The translations under genes and the position numbers were made by a program. Below, one piece after another: positions 1 through 9,534 of a DNA stretch of 64,000 bases. Source of the stretch: Flavobacteriaceae bacterium GSB9 (GTDB lineage: Bacteria > Bacteroidota > Bacteroidia > Flavobacteriales > Flavobacteriaceae); the NCBI GenBank assembly GCA_022749295.1, contig CP062007.1, positions 2,480,001 to 2,544,000 on the forward strand. The letters are read 5' to 3'. The number at the start of each line of letters is the position of its first letter. The first letter of the stretch is position 1. Below the pieces are notes generated by a model. That model was not told the origin of the DNA. It made no database searches and saw only the letters and a list, made by a program, of their open reading frames with translations.

Positions 1-731
1 CCAATGCCTTTTTGGCGCAACGTGTGTCGTCCATCAATGCACTGTCTGTAATATGCGAAAAAACGGGTGCTGATGTTAATGAAGTCGCTAAGGCCATTGG
101 CATGGACTCAAGAATTGGCCCAAAGTTTTTAAAAGCCTCTGTGGGTTTTGGAGGGTCTTGTTTTCAAAAGGATATTCTCAATTTGGTTTATATAGCAAAG
201 AGCTACGGACTTAACGAAGTGGCCGATTATTGGGAGCAGGTCATTTTAATGAACGATTACCAAAAGAATCGCTTTTCGGATTATATTGTCAGTACCTTAT
301 ATAATACAGTGTCAGGTAAGAAAATCACCTTTTTTGGTTGGGCCTTTAAGAAGGATACCAACGATACGAGAGAATCAGCAGCAATACAGGTAGCCGACAA
401 CTTATTAAATGAACAAGCTCACATTTCGGTGTACGATCCTAAAGTAACTTCAGAACGTATATACGCCGATTTAGATTATTTAAATACTAGAGCAGAAGAA
501 GAAAATAGAGTCTTGCTAACGGTAAAGCAAAATGCGTATGACGCCTGTAAAGATTCGCATGCTATTGCTGTGTTAACAGAATGGGATGAATTTAAAACCT
601 ACGACTGGAATAAAATTTACCATAACATGTTAAAGCCGGCCTTTGTTTTCGATGGACGAGGTATTTTAGATACCAAAGCTTTAGAAGATATTGGTTTTGT
701 GTGTTATAGTATTGGAAAAGGTCATGTTTAA
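1..731 (+). CDS. ugd: UDP-glucose 6-dehydrogenase, C-terminal part (5' end outside window)
   Basis: The reading frame is already open at the left edge (codons from position 3 read N-A-F-L-A-Q-R), so the N-terminal NAD-binding domain lies outside the window. The visible 240 residues carry the catalytic-cysteine motif GFGGSCFQKD (Cys codon at 159-161), the helical dimer region, and the C-terminal UDP-binding domain with GWAFKKDTNDTRES and FDGRGIL. The family oxidises UDP-glucose to UDP-glucuronate with two NAD+. The next gene is a UDP-glucuronate decarboxylase, which would consume that product, so the pair should supply UDP-xylose for the polysaccharide genes that follow. The TTG at 12 is not the true start. 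Confidence 0.93.
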   Translation, partial: NAFLAQRVSSINALSVICEKTGADVNEVAKAIGMDSRIGPKFLKASVGFGGSCFQKDILNLVYIAKSYGLNEVADYWEQVILMNDYQKNRFSDYIVSTLYNTVSGKKITFFGWAFKKDTNDTRESAAIQVADNLLNEQAHISVYDPKVTSERIYADLDYLNTRAEEENRVLLTVKQNAYDACKDSHAIAVLTEWDEFKTYDWNKIYHNMLKPAFVFDGRGILDTKALEDIGFVCYSIGKGHV

Positions 732-839
732 GAAATTAGTGTCAATCAATAATAACATTTGATTATTTTAAAAATCATCCACTATTTAAACTTATTCTTT
801 TAAATTTGTTTCCAATTAGAGATAACAAAAAAGGAGAAT

Positions 840-1826
840 TTGAAACGTGTTTTAATAACGGGAGCTGCTGGTTTTTTAGGATCGCATTTAAGTGATCGAT
901 TTATAAATGAAGGTTATTATGTTATCGGCATGGATAACTTCATTACAGGTGATAAAAAGAACCTTGAGCACTTAGTAAACCATCCTCATTTTGAATTTAT
1001 TGAACACGATATTACCGAGTTTGTTAGAATAGAAGGGAAATTAGATTACATACTTCACTTTGCATCTCCGGCAAGTCCAATAGATTATCTAAAAATACCT
1101 ATTCAAACTTTAAAAGTAGGATCGTTAGGAACTCATAATTTATTGGGTTTGGCAAAGGCCAAAAACGCCAGGATTTTAATCGCCTCAACTTCCGAAGTGT
1201 ATGGCGACCCTTTGGTACATCCGCAAACCGAAAACTACTACGGAAATGTAAACACTATTGGGCCAAGAGGGGTGTATGATGAAGCCAAGCGTTTTCAAGA
1301 ATCCATCACCATGGCCTACCATAGGTTTCATGGGTTAGAAACTCGAATAGTCAGGATTTTTAACACGTATGGGCCTCGTATGCGCCTCAACGATGGCCGT
1401 GTAATTCCAGCCTTTATAGGTCAGGCTTTAAGAGGTGAAGACTTAACTGTTTTTGGTGATGGCTCGCAAACGCGCTCATTTTGTTATGTTGATGATCAAG
1501 TAGAAGGCATTTACAGACTATTGTTGAGTGATTATGTCTATCCAGTCAATATAGGTAACCCGCACGAAATTACCATTAAGGCGTTTGCCGAAGAAATCAT
1601 TAAACTTACCGGCACATCACAAAAAATAATTTATAAAGAGCTTCCAGAAAACGACCCGTTACAACGCCAGCCCGATATTACGTTAGCAAAAAAAATACTA
1701 AATTGGGAGCCTAAAATCGATAGAGCCAAAGGCATGAATACCACCTACAATTATTTCAAAACACTATCTAAAGAAGAATTGTTTAAAAGTGAGCACAAAG
1801 ATTTTACGAAACATATAAAACAATAA
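840..1826 (+). CDS. UDP-glucuronate decarboxylase (UDP-xylose synthase), SDR family
   Basis: This 328-residue extended short-chain dehydrogenase should convert UDP-glucuronate to UDP-xylose in the cytoplasm. It has the Rossmann motif G8-x2-G11-x2-G14, the catalytic Ser in STSEVYGDP (about 118), and Y146-x3-K150 within [11 protein letters not shown], the context typical of UXS enzymes. The TTG at 840 is the likely start: AAGGAG lies just upstream and [11 protein letters not shown] is the expected N-terminus. A TAAATTTG box at 801-808 is a possible -7 element, with no clear -33 partner. It follows ugd by 108 bp and leads the downstream glycan genes. A dTDP-glucose dehydratase-like role is less likely given the YDEAKR context. 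Confidence 0.88.
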   Translation: MKRVLITGAAGFLGSHLSDRFINEGYYVIGMDNFITGDKKNLEHLVNHPHFEFIEHDITEFVRIEGKLDYILHFASPASPIDYLKIPIQTLKVGSLGTHNLLGLAKAKNARILIASTSEVYGDPLVHPQTENYYGNVNTIGPRGVYDEAKRFQESITMAYHRFHGLETRIVRIFNTYGPRMRLNDGRVIPAFIGQALRGEDLTVFGDGSQTRSFCYVDDQVEGIYRLLLSDYVYPVNIGNPHEITIKAFAEEIIKLTGTSQKIIYKELPENDPLQRQPDITLAKKILNWEPKIDRAKGMNTTYNYFKTLSKEELFKSEHKDFTKHIKQ

Positions 1827-1828
1827 AA

Positions 1829-3184
1829 TTGAATACTTTTAAACAAGGTCGATATTCGGGTTACATAAAACCTATTCTGTACTTAGTTGATTTAAGTATC
1901 ATAACGGCTTCCATTTTCCTGTTTGAAATTAATTTGAACAATATTTATCTGTTTTTAACGTATGCTTCGGTACTTTGGTTCGTCATAGCGTTTAAAAACC
2001 AATTTTATGAGGTTAACAGATACACTAAAGTTATCCAAATTATAACGCTTGTTTTAAGGCAAATTGTACTGTTTTCTGTTGTTTTATATGCTTTTATTGG
2101 CTTTTTTAAGCAACCCAATATTAGTCGCTTAGCCTTAGGGAATTATTTGGTTACAGTTTCTATTTTAATCACCTCTTTTAAATTTTTGTTCTTCGTTTTG
2201 TTGAGCAAATACAGGTCGATATTAGGGGGAAACTTAAGAAATGTGATTGTTATTGGTGATACCGAAAAAACTAGGCAGCTTATTCATATTTTTAATACAC
2301 GACAAGACTTTGGCTATAAGTTTAAAAAACAATTTGCTGTTAAAAATGACGATTTTTCCCTTCAAAAGTGCTTTAAGTACATTATAGAAAATGAAATAAA
2401 CGAAATTTATTTTTCGGTAGCCAATTTGTCGAATAAACAAATAAATAGCCTTATTGATTTTGCCGATAATAATTTAAGGGAGTTAAAGTTTATTCCCGAT
2501 AATAAAGACATCTATACTAAAAAACTGAAGTACGAATATTACGACTATGTTCCGATATTGTCATTAAGGACCATTCCAATACAAGATACTGTAAACCAAT
2601 TAACAAAACGCATTTTCGATATCGTCTTTGCACTTTTTATTATCATATTCATCCTATCTTGGCTTACGCCAATTTTGGCTATTATAATAAAACTAGAATC
2701 TAAAGGACCAGTATTTTTCAAGCAGTCTCGAAATGGGTTTAACTATCAAGAATTTGATTGTTATAAATTCCGTTCCATGACGCCTAATAAAGACGCTCAT
2801 TTGTATCAAGCTACTAAGGGTGACCAAAGGGTGACCAAAGTAGGTGCTTTTATTCGAAGAACGAGTATAGACGAACTTCCACAGTTTTTTAACGTGCTCT
2901 TTGGAGATATGTCTGTTGTAGGCCCAAGGCCGCATATGGTAAGTCATACTAATATGTATGCACAGCGAATCGATAAATTTATGGTGCGGCACTTTGTAAA
3001 ACCCGGTATTACGGGGTTGGCTCAAACTAGTGGATTTAGAGGCGAGGTAGAAACCGATAAAGACATTATTAATCGTGTTAAATACGATATTTTTTACATT
3101 GAAAACTGGTCTTTGTTGCTGGATGTTAAAATTATAATTCAAACATTAGTCAATGCCTTAAAAGGAGAAGATAAAGCTTATTAA
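1829..3184 (+). CDS. Exopolysaccharide polyprenyl-phosphate sugar-1-phosphate transferase (WcaJ-like)
   Basis: This 451-residue integral membrane protein has hydrophobic helices in the first 130 residues, a central Rossmann-like domain (IVIGDTEKTRQL), another helix near 262-285, and a C-terminal bacterial sugar transferase domain. That domain shows KGPVFFKQSRNG, FDCYKFRSM, the acidic catalytic stretch IDELPQFFNVLFGDMS, VGPRPH and KPGITGLAQ. Proteins of this type move a hexose-1-phosphate from a UDP-sugar onto undecaprenyl phosphate to start a repeat unit. The TTG start at 1829 lies 2 bp after the UXS stop, so the two are co-transcribed. The sugar specificity cannot be read from sequence. Confidence 0.9.
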   Translation: MNTFKQGRYSGYIKPILYLVDLSIITASIFLFEINLNNIYLFLTYASVLWFVIAFKNQFYEVNRYTKVIQIITLVLRQIVLFSVVLYAFIGFFKQPNISRLALGNYLVTVSILITSFKFLFFVLLSKYRSILGGNLRNVIVIGDTEKTRQLIHIFNTRQDFGYKFKKQFAVKNDDFSLQKCFKYIIENEINEIYFSVANLSNKQINSLIDFADNNLRELKFIPDNKDIYTKKLKYEYYDYVPILSLRTIPIQDTVNQLTKRIFDIVFALFIIIFILSWLTPILAIIIKLESKGPVFFKQSRNGFNYQEFDCYKFRSMTPNKDAHLYQATKGDQRVTKVGAFIRRTSIDELPQFFNVLFGDMSVVGPRPHMVSHTNMYAQRIDKFMVRHFVKPGITGLAQTSGFRGEVETDKDIINRVKYDIFYIENWSLLLDVKIIIQTLVNALKGEDKAY

Positions 3185-3198
3185 ACAAAATAAGCACG

Positions 3199-4218
3199 AT
3201 GAAAAACCTAAACGTTTTATATATAGGCAATAACTTGTTAAGTAAAACAGGCTACCCTTCAACGTTACAAACCCTTAGTAGCTTACTTCAAAAAGAAGGT
3301 TGCTCAGTAAAAACAGCATCGAGTAAACAAAATATAGTATTAAGAATGCTCGATATGGGTTATAGTATTTTAAAACACCGAAGAACCACAGATGTGGTTT
3401 TAATAGATACCTACAGCACTTTAAATTTTTACTTCGCTTATTGCTGTGCCCTTTTGTTAAAGTATTTTGATAAGTCATATATTCCTATTCTCCATGGTGG
3501 AAACTTACCGGAAAGATTAAAAACATCGCCAAAACTATCAAAAGCAGTTTTTTCAAATGCATTTATAAACGTGGCGCCTTCTAGATATTTAACAGAAATT
3601 TTCCAACAAGCAGGATATAAAACTACCTGTATTCCTAATACATTAAACATCGAGCAATATGTGTTTAAGCCCAGAAAAAGCATAACCCCAAAGTTATTCT
3701 ACGTTAGGGCATTTTCCAGCATTTATAACCCGGAAATGGCCATAAAAGTACTATTCGAACTTAAAAAAGATTACCCGAATGCCGAACTTTGTATGGTAGG
3801 TCCAGACCGCGATGGAACCTTAGTAAGTGTAAAAAATTTGGTAAACGAATTGAATTTAAAAACATCGGTTGAATTCACTGGAGTGTTGCCCAAACCAGCT
3901 TGGCACAAAAAATCTGAAGCATTCGATGTTTTTATAAATACCAGTAACGTCGATAATATGCCGGTTAGTATTATTGAAGCCATGGCTCTGGGCTTGCCCG
4001 TGGTGACCACCAACGTTGGTGGAATACCGTACTTAGTGGAAGATAAAATTACGGGGCTATTAGTAAATCCAATTGACGTCAGTGACATGGTAAACTCAAT
4101 TAAAAATTTAATTGAAAATGGCTCGGGAGAAATGACCCAAAACGCTAGAAAACAAGTAGAAAGCTATCAGTGGGAAGTGGTTAAACTCCAATGGAATCAA
4201 CTATTATCTCAAGTATGA
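3199..4218 (+). CDS. Glycosyltransferase family 4
   Basis: This 339-residue GT-B-fold glycosyltransferase has an N-terminal acceptor domain with a hydrophobic stretch around residues 70-90 that may contact the membrane. The C-terminal donor domain shows FTGVLPKPAWHKK, the E-x7-E-like element in MPVSIIEAMALGLPVV, and VTTNVGGIPYLVEDKITGLLV. It should extend the lipid-linked repeat unit started by the upstream transferase. It begins 14 bp after that gene and its stop overlaps the next start as ATGA. Donor and acceptor sugars cannot be assigned. Confidence 0.88.
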   Translation: MKNLNVLYIGNNLLSKTGYPSTLQTLSSLLQKEGCSVKTASSKQNIVLRMLDMGYSILKHRRTTDVVLIDTYSTLNFYFAYCCALLLKYFDKSYIPILHGGNLPERLKTSPKLSKAVFSNAFINVAPSRYLTEIFQQAGYKTTCIPNTLNIEQYVFKPRKSITPKLFYVRAFSSIYNPEMAIKVLFELKKDYPNAELCMVGPDRDGTLVSVKNLVNELNLKTSVEFTGVLPKPAWHKKSEAFDVFINTSNVDNMPVSIIEAMALGLPVVTTNVGGIPYLVEDKITGLLVNPIDVSDMVNSIKNLIENGSGEMTQNARKQVESYQWEVVKLQWNQLLSQV

Positions 4219-5507
4219 TGTATAAATGGCTCTATATTGTTGGTAGAAATTTTAGGAATCCATCCTCAAAGCAAATTCATCAATTTTTGGGTGAATCCAA
4301 TAATTTTTCTTTAGAAGAATTGGAGTCCTTTCAGCTGAAAAAATTAAAGGAACTGGTTGATTTTGCGTATCAATATTCCGGTTATTATCGTAAAATTTTC
4401 ATTGAGAACTATGTAAAACCATCAGATATAAATACGCTTTCTGATATAAAAAAACTACCCATAATTACCAAAAAGGAGCTTATTCAGTATAATTCAGAAA
4501 TCCATACTAATTATAAATTCAAAAAGGCTTTTAAGTCTAAAACATCGGGAACTTCTGGCGAATCGTTGGTTTTTAAAAGGAATGAGTTTGCCGATGCGTT
4601 CAACCGGGTGGTAATCAATCATAATTATAACAACTATGGAGTTAACCCGTGGAATCGAAACGGCTATTTTTGGGGATTTAATACATCGTTTTTTTATAGG
4701 TTGAAAACTCGAATTTTAGATGCGCTTCAAAATCGGTTTAGAGTGTTTTCGTACTCAAAAACCGAACTGTCTAATTTTATAGAGAAACTAAAGTGCGCAC
4801 GCTATGTGCATGGTTACTCGTCGAGTATTTACGAAACGGCCAAGGCGATAAATAATTCCGAAATTAAAAAACCAACCCAAATAAAAATGGTTAAGGGCAC
4901 TTCGGAGAAGATTTTCGATTACTACCAACCCGAAATTAAAAAAGCTTTCGGCACCAAAATGATTAGCGAGTACGGAGCGGCTGAGGCTGGTATTATTGCT
5001 TTCGAATGTCCGCACGGCAATATGCACATTAACATGGAAGGCGTGATTGTTGAGGAAGTGGATAACGAGATATTGGTGACCAACTTGCATATGCTATCTT
5101 TTCCCGTAATACGTTATAAATTGGGCGATTATATAAAACTGGCTCAACGAGATGAAAAATGTCCATGTGGAAAAAATCATCTGATTATTGAAGATGTTTT
5201 GGGCCGTATTGGCGAACCTGTTTATGGATTTGAAAGCAAATACCCGAGCTTGTATTTTTATTATATTTTTAAAAACCTTTCGGAAAAGCATCAACTAAAT
5301 TTAGAATATCAAGTTTTGCAGCACCAAAAAGGACAGTTGGTTTTTAATATTGCTTCAGTATTATCGGATGCCGAAAAGCAATTCTTGACCATGGAAATTG
5401 AAAATTATTTTAAAGACGATATTACATACAGCATTAATTCGGAAGCCAATTTTGTGATTCCAAACGGAAAAAAGAAAAGTTTTATTTCAACCATAAATGA
5501 ACAATAA
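4215..5507 (+). CDS. PaaK/CapK-like AMP-forming ligase of the polysaccharide locus
   Basis: This adenylate-forming enzyme is related to phenylacetate-CoA ligase. KTSGTSGESLVF is the phosphate-binding loop, SEYGAAEAG is the adenine/acyl site, and FPVIRYKLGDYI is the hinge region. The frame is open from an ATG at 4191, but the ATG at 4215 overlaps the preceding TGA stop as ATGA and gives MMYKWLYIVGRNFR, which is the better start (about 430 residues). Relatives called CapK sit in capsule and O-antigen clusters. Their substrate is generally unknown and may be an acyl or amino-acyl decoration of the glycan. There is no phenylacetate pathway nearby, so a catabolic role is unlikely. Confidence 0.82.
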   Translation: MMYKWLYIVGRNFRNPSSKQIHQFLGESNNFSLEELESFQLKKLKELVDFAYQYSGYYRKIFIENYVKPSDINTLSDIKKLPIITKKELIQYNSEIHTNYKFKKAFKSKTSGTSGESLVFKRNEFADAFNRVVINHNYNNYGVNPWNRNGYFWGFNTSFFYRLKTRILDALQNRFRVFSYSKTELSNFIEKLKCARYVHGYSSSIYETAKAINNSEIKKPTQIKMVKGTSEKIFDYYQPEIKKAFGTKMISEYGAAEAGIIAFECPHGNMHINMEGVIVEEVDNEILVTNLHMLSFPVIRYKLGDYIKLAQRDEKCPCGKNHLIIEDVLGRIGEPVYGFESKYPSLYFYYIFKNLSEKHQLNLEYQVLQHQKGQLVFNIASVLSDAEKQFLTMEIENYFKDDITYSINSEANFVIPNGKKKSFISTINEQ

Positions 5508-6249
5508 CGAGCAACTTGTTTCGATTATCATCGCCTGTTACAATTCTGAAAAACACCTTTCGGAAACCATTAACAGTGTGCTTAATCAAACCTATAAAAA
5601 TTGGGAGTTGCTGTTGGTTGATGACTGTTCCACTGACAATACCATTTCTGTTATTGAGCCCTTTCAAAAAAAAGATACACGTATAAAACTGTTCCGCCAA
5701 AGACAAAATTCAGGTGCTGCTGTAACCCGAAACAAAGCTATAAAAGAAGCCAAAGGACGATTTATTGCTTTTTTGGACAGTGACGATTTGTGGTTGCCAC
5801 AAAAGCTTGAAAAGCAAATCGGTTTTATGTTGAAAAACGGCTACAGTTTAACGCACACCGCATACGAAATTATTGAAAACAACGGAAAAGCAACCAATAA
5901 AACTATAAGATCCAAACCAGTTTTAACCTACAACAACATGTTGTTTTCCAATAAAATAGGGTGTTTAACGGCTATTTATGACCGAGGTAAATTAGGAAAA
6001 GTTTATATGCCACAAATCCGAAAACGGCAAGATTACGGGCTTTGGTTAAAAATTTTAAAAACGGGCGTAAATGCTTATGCTTTACCCGAAGTGTTGGCGC
6101 AATACCGAAAAACCGAGCAGTCTATGTCCAGAAATAAAATCAATTTAATTAAATGGAACTGGAAGTTATTTAGGGAAATTGAGCAGTTTTCAGTTTTAAA
6201 ATCTGCATATTATCTAACTTGCAACGTGTTTATAAAATTAAAAAGTTAA
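5497..6249 (+). CDS. Glycosyltransferase family 2
   Basis: This 250-residue GT-A-fold enzyme has the N-terminal VSIIIACYNSEKHL, the nucleotide-binding LLVDDCSTDNT and the metal-binding AFLDSDDLW. The C-terminal half includes KRQDYGLWLKIL, usual for small inverting family 2 enzymes that add one sugar to a lipid-linked oligosaccharide. It overlaps the ligase gene by 11 bp, so translation is probably coupled. It is the last visible gene of the polysaccharide locus; about 100 bp separate it from purD. Confidence 0.9.
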   Translation: MNNNEQLVSIIIACYNSEKHLSETINSVLNQTYKNWELLLVDDCSTDNTISVIEPFQKKDTRIKLFRQRQNSGAAVTRNKAIKEAKGRFIAFLDSDDLWLPQKLEKQIGFMLKNGYSLTHTAYEIIENNGKATNKTIRSKPVLTYNNMLFSNKIGCLTAIYDRGKLGKVYMPQIRKRQDYGLWLKILKTGVNAYALPEVLAQYRKTEQSMSRNKINLIKWNWKLFREIEQFSVLKSAYYLTCNVFIKLKS

Positions 6250-6317
6250 TCGAAATGGGCATTTCCGAAAAGCCAAAAAAACACCCCAATCTATTAGTAG
6301 CTTAACATAAAAGCAAT

Positions 6318-6325
6318 TATTTTTG
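6318..6325 (+). promoter_or_regulatory. Candidate -7 promoter element for purD
   Basis: TATTTTTG matches the Bacteroidota TANNTTTG -7 box and lies 23 bp before the purD ATG. I see no convincing TTG at the -33 position. Confidence 0.4.
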
Positions 6326-6348
6326 TCCTTATCAAAAAACATCACAAA

Positions 6349-7623
6349 ATGAATATCTTAATACTTGGCTCGGGCGGAAGAGAACACACATTTGCATGGA
6401 AAATAGCGCAAAGTCCAAAATGCGAACAACTTTTCGTGGCTCCTGGTAATTCTGGAACGGCTGAAGTGGCAACTAACGTAAATATTGGTGAAACTGATTT
6501 TGAGGCTATAAAAGAATTGGTGTTAAATGAAAATATAGAATTGGTGGTTGTTGGTCCAGAGGCGCCATTAGTGGCCGGTGTTCATGATTATTTTTTAAAT
6601 GATGAAGCCATAAAGCACATTAAGGTCATTGGTCCACAAAAAGTAGCGGCCGAGTTGGAAGGCAGTAAAGAATTCGCCAAAGAATTTATGATGCGCCACA
6701 ACATTCCAACGGCAGCTTACGAGAGCTTTACCGCCGAAACTGTTGAAAAAGGTTACACATTTTTAGAAACCTTAAAACCACCCTATGTGTTAAAAGCAGA
6801 CGGATTGGCTGCAGGAAAAGGCGTGGTGATTTTAAATGATTTAGATGAAGCTAAAGCCGAACTGAAAAGTATGTTGGTGGATGCTAAATTTGGTCAAGCC
6901 AGTACCAAAGTGGTTATCGAAGAGTTTTTAGATGGTATTGAGTTGAGCTGTTTTGTGCTTACAGATGGTGAAAACTACAAAATTTTACCAACTGCAAAAG
7001 ATTACAAACGCATTGGTGAAGGCGATACCGGTTTAAATACTGGTGGTATGGGCGCTGTCTCACCCGTGCCTTTTGCAACGGATGAGTTTTTGAATAAAAT
7101 TGAAGAACGTATCGTAAAACCAACCATAAGTGGATTTAAAAAAGATAACTTACCTTATGTTGGTTTTGTATTCATTGGCTTGATTAAGGTTGAGAATGAC
7201 GACCCAAAAGTGATTGAGTATAACGTGCGTATGGGCGACCCAGAAACTGAAGTCGTGTTTCCCAGATTAAAAAATGATTTGGTTGAGGTGCTTCAAGCTA
7301 TGGGGAACGGCACTTTAAACGAGATAGATATTGAAATAGACAATCGCGCTGCTACAACCATTATGTTGGTGTCTGGTGGTTATCCAGAGGCTTATGAAAA
7401 AGGAAAGGAAATAACAGGTGTTGAAACTATTAAAGATTCCATTCCGTTTCATGCTGGAGCACAGCTTAAAGATGGTAAAATAGTAACCTCTGGTGGTCGT
7501 GTTATGGCGATAACGTCTTACGGCGATACGTACCAGGAGGCCATAAAAAAATCTTACCAAAATATAGAAAAACTACATTTTGATAAGATGAATTATCGTA
7601 AAGATATAGGATTCGATTTATAG
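6349..7623 (+). CDS. purD: Phosphoribosylamine--glycine ligase
   Basis: This full-length 424-residue GARS enzyme catalyses step two of purine synthesis: phosphoribosylamine, glycine and ATP to GAR. It begins MNILILGSGGREHTFAWK, the N-terminal nucleotide-binding motif. It has the ATP-grasp elements LKADGLAAGKGV (about 148-159), the TGGMGAVSP substrate loop and the metal-binding NVRMGDPETEVV. It stands alone rather than in a pur operon. Its stop overlaps by 6 bp the stop of the convergent small membrane protein gene. Confidence 0.97.
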   Translation: MNILILGSGGREHTFAWKIAQSPKCEQLFVAPGNSGTAEVATNVNIGETDFEAIKELVLNENIELVVVGPEAPLVAGVHDYFLNDEAIKHIKVIGPQKVAAELEGSKEFAKEFMMRHNIPTAAYESFTAETVEKGYTFLETLKPPYVLKADGLAAGKGVVILNDLDEAKAELKSMLVDAKFGQASTKVVIEEFLDGIELSCFVLTDGENYKILPTAKDYKRIGEGDTGLNTGGMGAVSPVPFATDEFLNKIEERIVKPTISGFKKDNLPYVGFVFIGLIKVENDDPKVIEYNVRMGDPETEVVFPRLKNDLVEVLQAMGNGTLNEIDIEIDNRAATTIMLVSGGYPEAYEKGKEITGVETIKDSIPFHAGAQLKDGKIVTSGGRVMAITSYGDTYQEAIKKSYQNIEKLHFDKMNYRKDIGFDL

Positions 7624-7845
7624 GAACGAGTGCGAAGAAATGCTTTTGTCTTCCTCGTTGTTATCGTTAAATACCTTTAGCTGTTTCATCCAGTAAACCA
7701 TGGCTACAAAACCAATAATCATGAAAATCCAAGAAATGGTATTGGCAGCAAACCAGTTTTCCAACTCAAGGGCTTTTAAAGCATCGTAAGGTGCAAACAG
7801 TACATTTACAAATAAATCCTGTATCGCGTAAAAGAAGTCTTTCAT
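7618..7845 (-). CDS. Small membrane protein, DUF6341-like
   Basis: This 75-residue protein has one strong hydrophobic segment at about 32-52 (NTISWIFMIIGFVAMVYWM) followed by an acidic tail. It resembles the small flavobacterial family I recall as DUF6341, usually found next to the DUF6427 membrane protein, upp and purD, exactly as here. No function is known to me. It is convergent with purD and divergent from the DUF6427 gene, with 73 bp between the two starts. Confidence 0.75.
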   Translation of the reverse strand: MKDFFYAIQDLFVNVLFAPYDALKALELENWFAANTISWIFMIIGFVAMVYWMKQLKVFNDNNEEDKSISSHSFL

Positions 7846-7918
7846 TTTGTGTTTGTTTATTGTGAACCAACCATTTTTTAGTTAGTATATTTACTACGCA
7901 AAAATACAAAAACCAATA

Positions 7919-8842
7919 ATGATAACAAGTTTTTTTAATAAATCTAAACCTGTAAATTTTTTTATTGTGTTTTTTATAACAGTACTGGCTTTTATTGTAG
8001 CTAGAGCTGGTGTAGATATTCACATGGTTTCTGGAGGCTATCTATTTAAGCAAGCACAGCTTTTATTTATTGCTTACGTGTCTATTTTACTTTTAAATTT
8101 TATAGTAGGTAAAAATAGTTTAACCAAAAAAAACAATTACGAAATACTACTGTTCAGTTTGTTTTTCCTCACTATAGTTGAAACCACAAAAAGTGCCGAA
8201 GTGCTGTTGTCCAATTTTTTTGTGCTTTTAGCTTTAAGAAGAATATTGAGCGTGCGCTCGCAACGTGAATTGAACAAAAAGTATTTTGATGCGGCATTCT
8301 GGGTTGCTATTGCTAGTCTGTTCTACATTTGGGCCATTCTATTTTTTGTGCTCATTTTTGTTTCCCTCATTTTATATACCGATAACAGTATTAGGCACTG
8401 GGTTATTCCATTTTTAGGAGTAGCCACTGTTTTTGTGATTTCGGTTTCTGCCTCCATAGTATTCCTCAACAGTTATTTTGAGGTGTTTGATTTATCGTTT
8501 AAAATAAGTTATGATTTTTCAAATTATAACTCAACCAGGTTTTTAGTAGGCATTACAATGCTCATTTCTTTTGGCTTATGGTCCTTGATTTTTTATATAC
8601 AAAACATCAAAACAAAAAAGAAAGTCAACAAAGCTTCCTTAAAAACCGTGGTTGCCGCTTTACTTATTGGTTTTGCAATTGTGGTTTTAGCTCCAGACAA
8701 AAACGGAAGTGAATTTCTGTTTGTGTTTGCCCCTTTGGCTATTGTGATTTCAAATTACATTGAAATTTTACAGGACAAATGGTTTAAAGAAATTTTTGTG
8801 GCCGTACTTTTTATTGTCCCTTTTGCGCTTTTAATGTTGTAG
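7919..8842 (+). CDS. Polytopic membrane protein, DUF6427-like
   Basis: This 307-residue, very hydrophobic protein has around eight predicted helices, starting MITSFFNKSKPVNFFIVFF, and short loops without recognisable catalytic motifs. It matches the Bacteroidota family I know as DUF6427. It is convergent with upp and the two coding regions overlap by 12 bp (8831-8842). The repeated linkage of this family with upp suggests a link to nucleobase supply or to envelope maintenance, but that is context only. Confidence 0.75.
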   Translation: MITSFFNKSKPVNFFIVFFITVLAFIVARAGVDIHMVSGGYLFKQAQLLFIAYVSILLLNFIVGKNSLTKKNNYEILLFSLFFLTIVETTKSAEVLLSNFFVLLALRRILSVRSQRELNKKYFDAAFWVAIASLFYIWAILFFVLIFVSLILYTDNSIRHWVIPFLGVATVFVISVSASIVFLNSYFEVFDLSFKISYDFSNYNSTRFLVGITMLISFGLWSLIFYIQNIKTKKKVNKASLKTVVAALLIGFAIVVLAPDKNGSEFLFVFAPLAIVISNYIEILQDKWFKEIFVAVLFIVPFALLML

Positions 8843-9490
8843 TTTTTCTCCAAAAGCCAAATCGCCCGCATCACCAAGCCCGGGAACAATATAACCTTTA
8901 TCGTTAAGTGTTTCGTCAACGGTGGCAATCCACAGATTTGTATTTTCGTCGAAATGTTTGGTAACGAAATCTACACCTGGTTGGGCACCAATTATGCTAA
9001 TCAAGTGGATGTTTTTTGGGGTTCCAAATGGTTTTAGGGCTTCAAAAGTGGCCAGAATAGATTGGCCTGTGGCCAACATCGGATCGGCCAGCACCAAAGT
9101 TTTTCCTTCCAAATCGGGGCAAGCCAAATATTCTACGATTATTTCAAAACTTTTGGTGTTCTCCTTGTGGTGTCTGTAGGCCGAAATAAAAGCATTGTCG
9201 GCCATATCAAAATAATTCAATAGCCCGTTGTGTAACGGCACACCTGCTCTTAAAATGGAGCACAAAACGATGTCGTCTTTTGGTACATTGATATTTGAAG
9301 ATCCAAGAGGCGTTTCAATCATTTTTGAGGTATAGTTTAGGCTTTTGCTCATCTCGTAACCTAAAATTTCACCAATGCGTTCAATGTTCCTCCTAAAGCG
9401 CATACGGTCGTTTTGAATGGTTATGTTTCTAATTTCAGCAATAAATGTGTTCAATACTGAATTTTGAAGCGATAAATTATGAATGTTCAT
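8831..9490 (-). CDS. upp: Uracil phosphoribosyltransferase
   Basis: This 219-residue type I PRTase salvages uracil with PRPP to UMP. The PRPP-binding loop LADPMLATGQSI and the uracil-binding C-terminal region around GYIVPGLGDAGDLAFGEK are intact, and CSILRAGVPLHNGLLNYF matches the family. It is probably monocistronic. Its start faces a 318-bp gap that contains a long hairpin repeat, and its 3' end overlaps the convergent DUF6427 gene. Confidence 0.95.
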   Translation of the reverse strand: MNIHNLSLQNSVLNTFIAEIRNITIQNDRMRFRRNIERIGEILGYEMSKSLNYTSKMIETPLGSSNINVPKDDIVLCSILRAGVPLHNGLLNYFDMADNAFISAYRHHKENTKSFEIIVEYLACPDLEGKTLVLADPMLATGQSILATFEALKPFGTPKNIHLISIIGAQPGVDFVTKHFDENTNLWIATVDETLNDKGYIVPGLGDAGDLAFGEKLQH

Positions 9491-9534
9491 TTGCTTGAAA
9501 ATATTTTATGCTCGTTGTACACTGTGAAAAAAAA

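Noticed and set aside
2693-3142. 149-codon minus-strand frame inside the sugar transferase gene
   Set aside because: It mirrors the conserved transferase domain on the other strand and shows no protein-like motifs.
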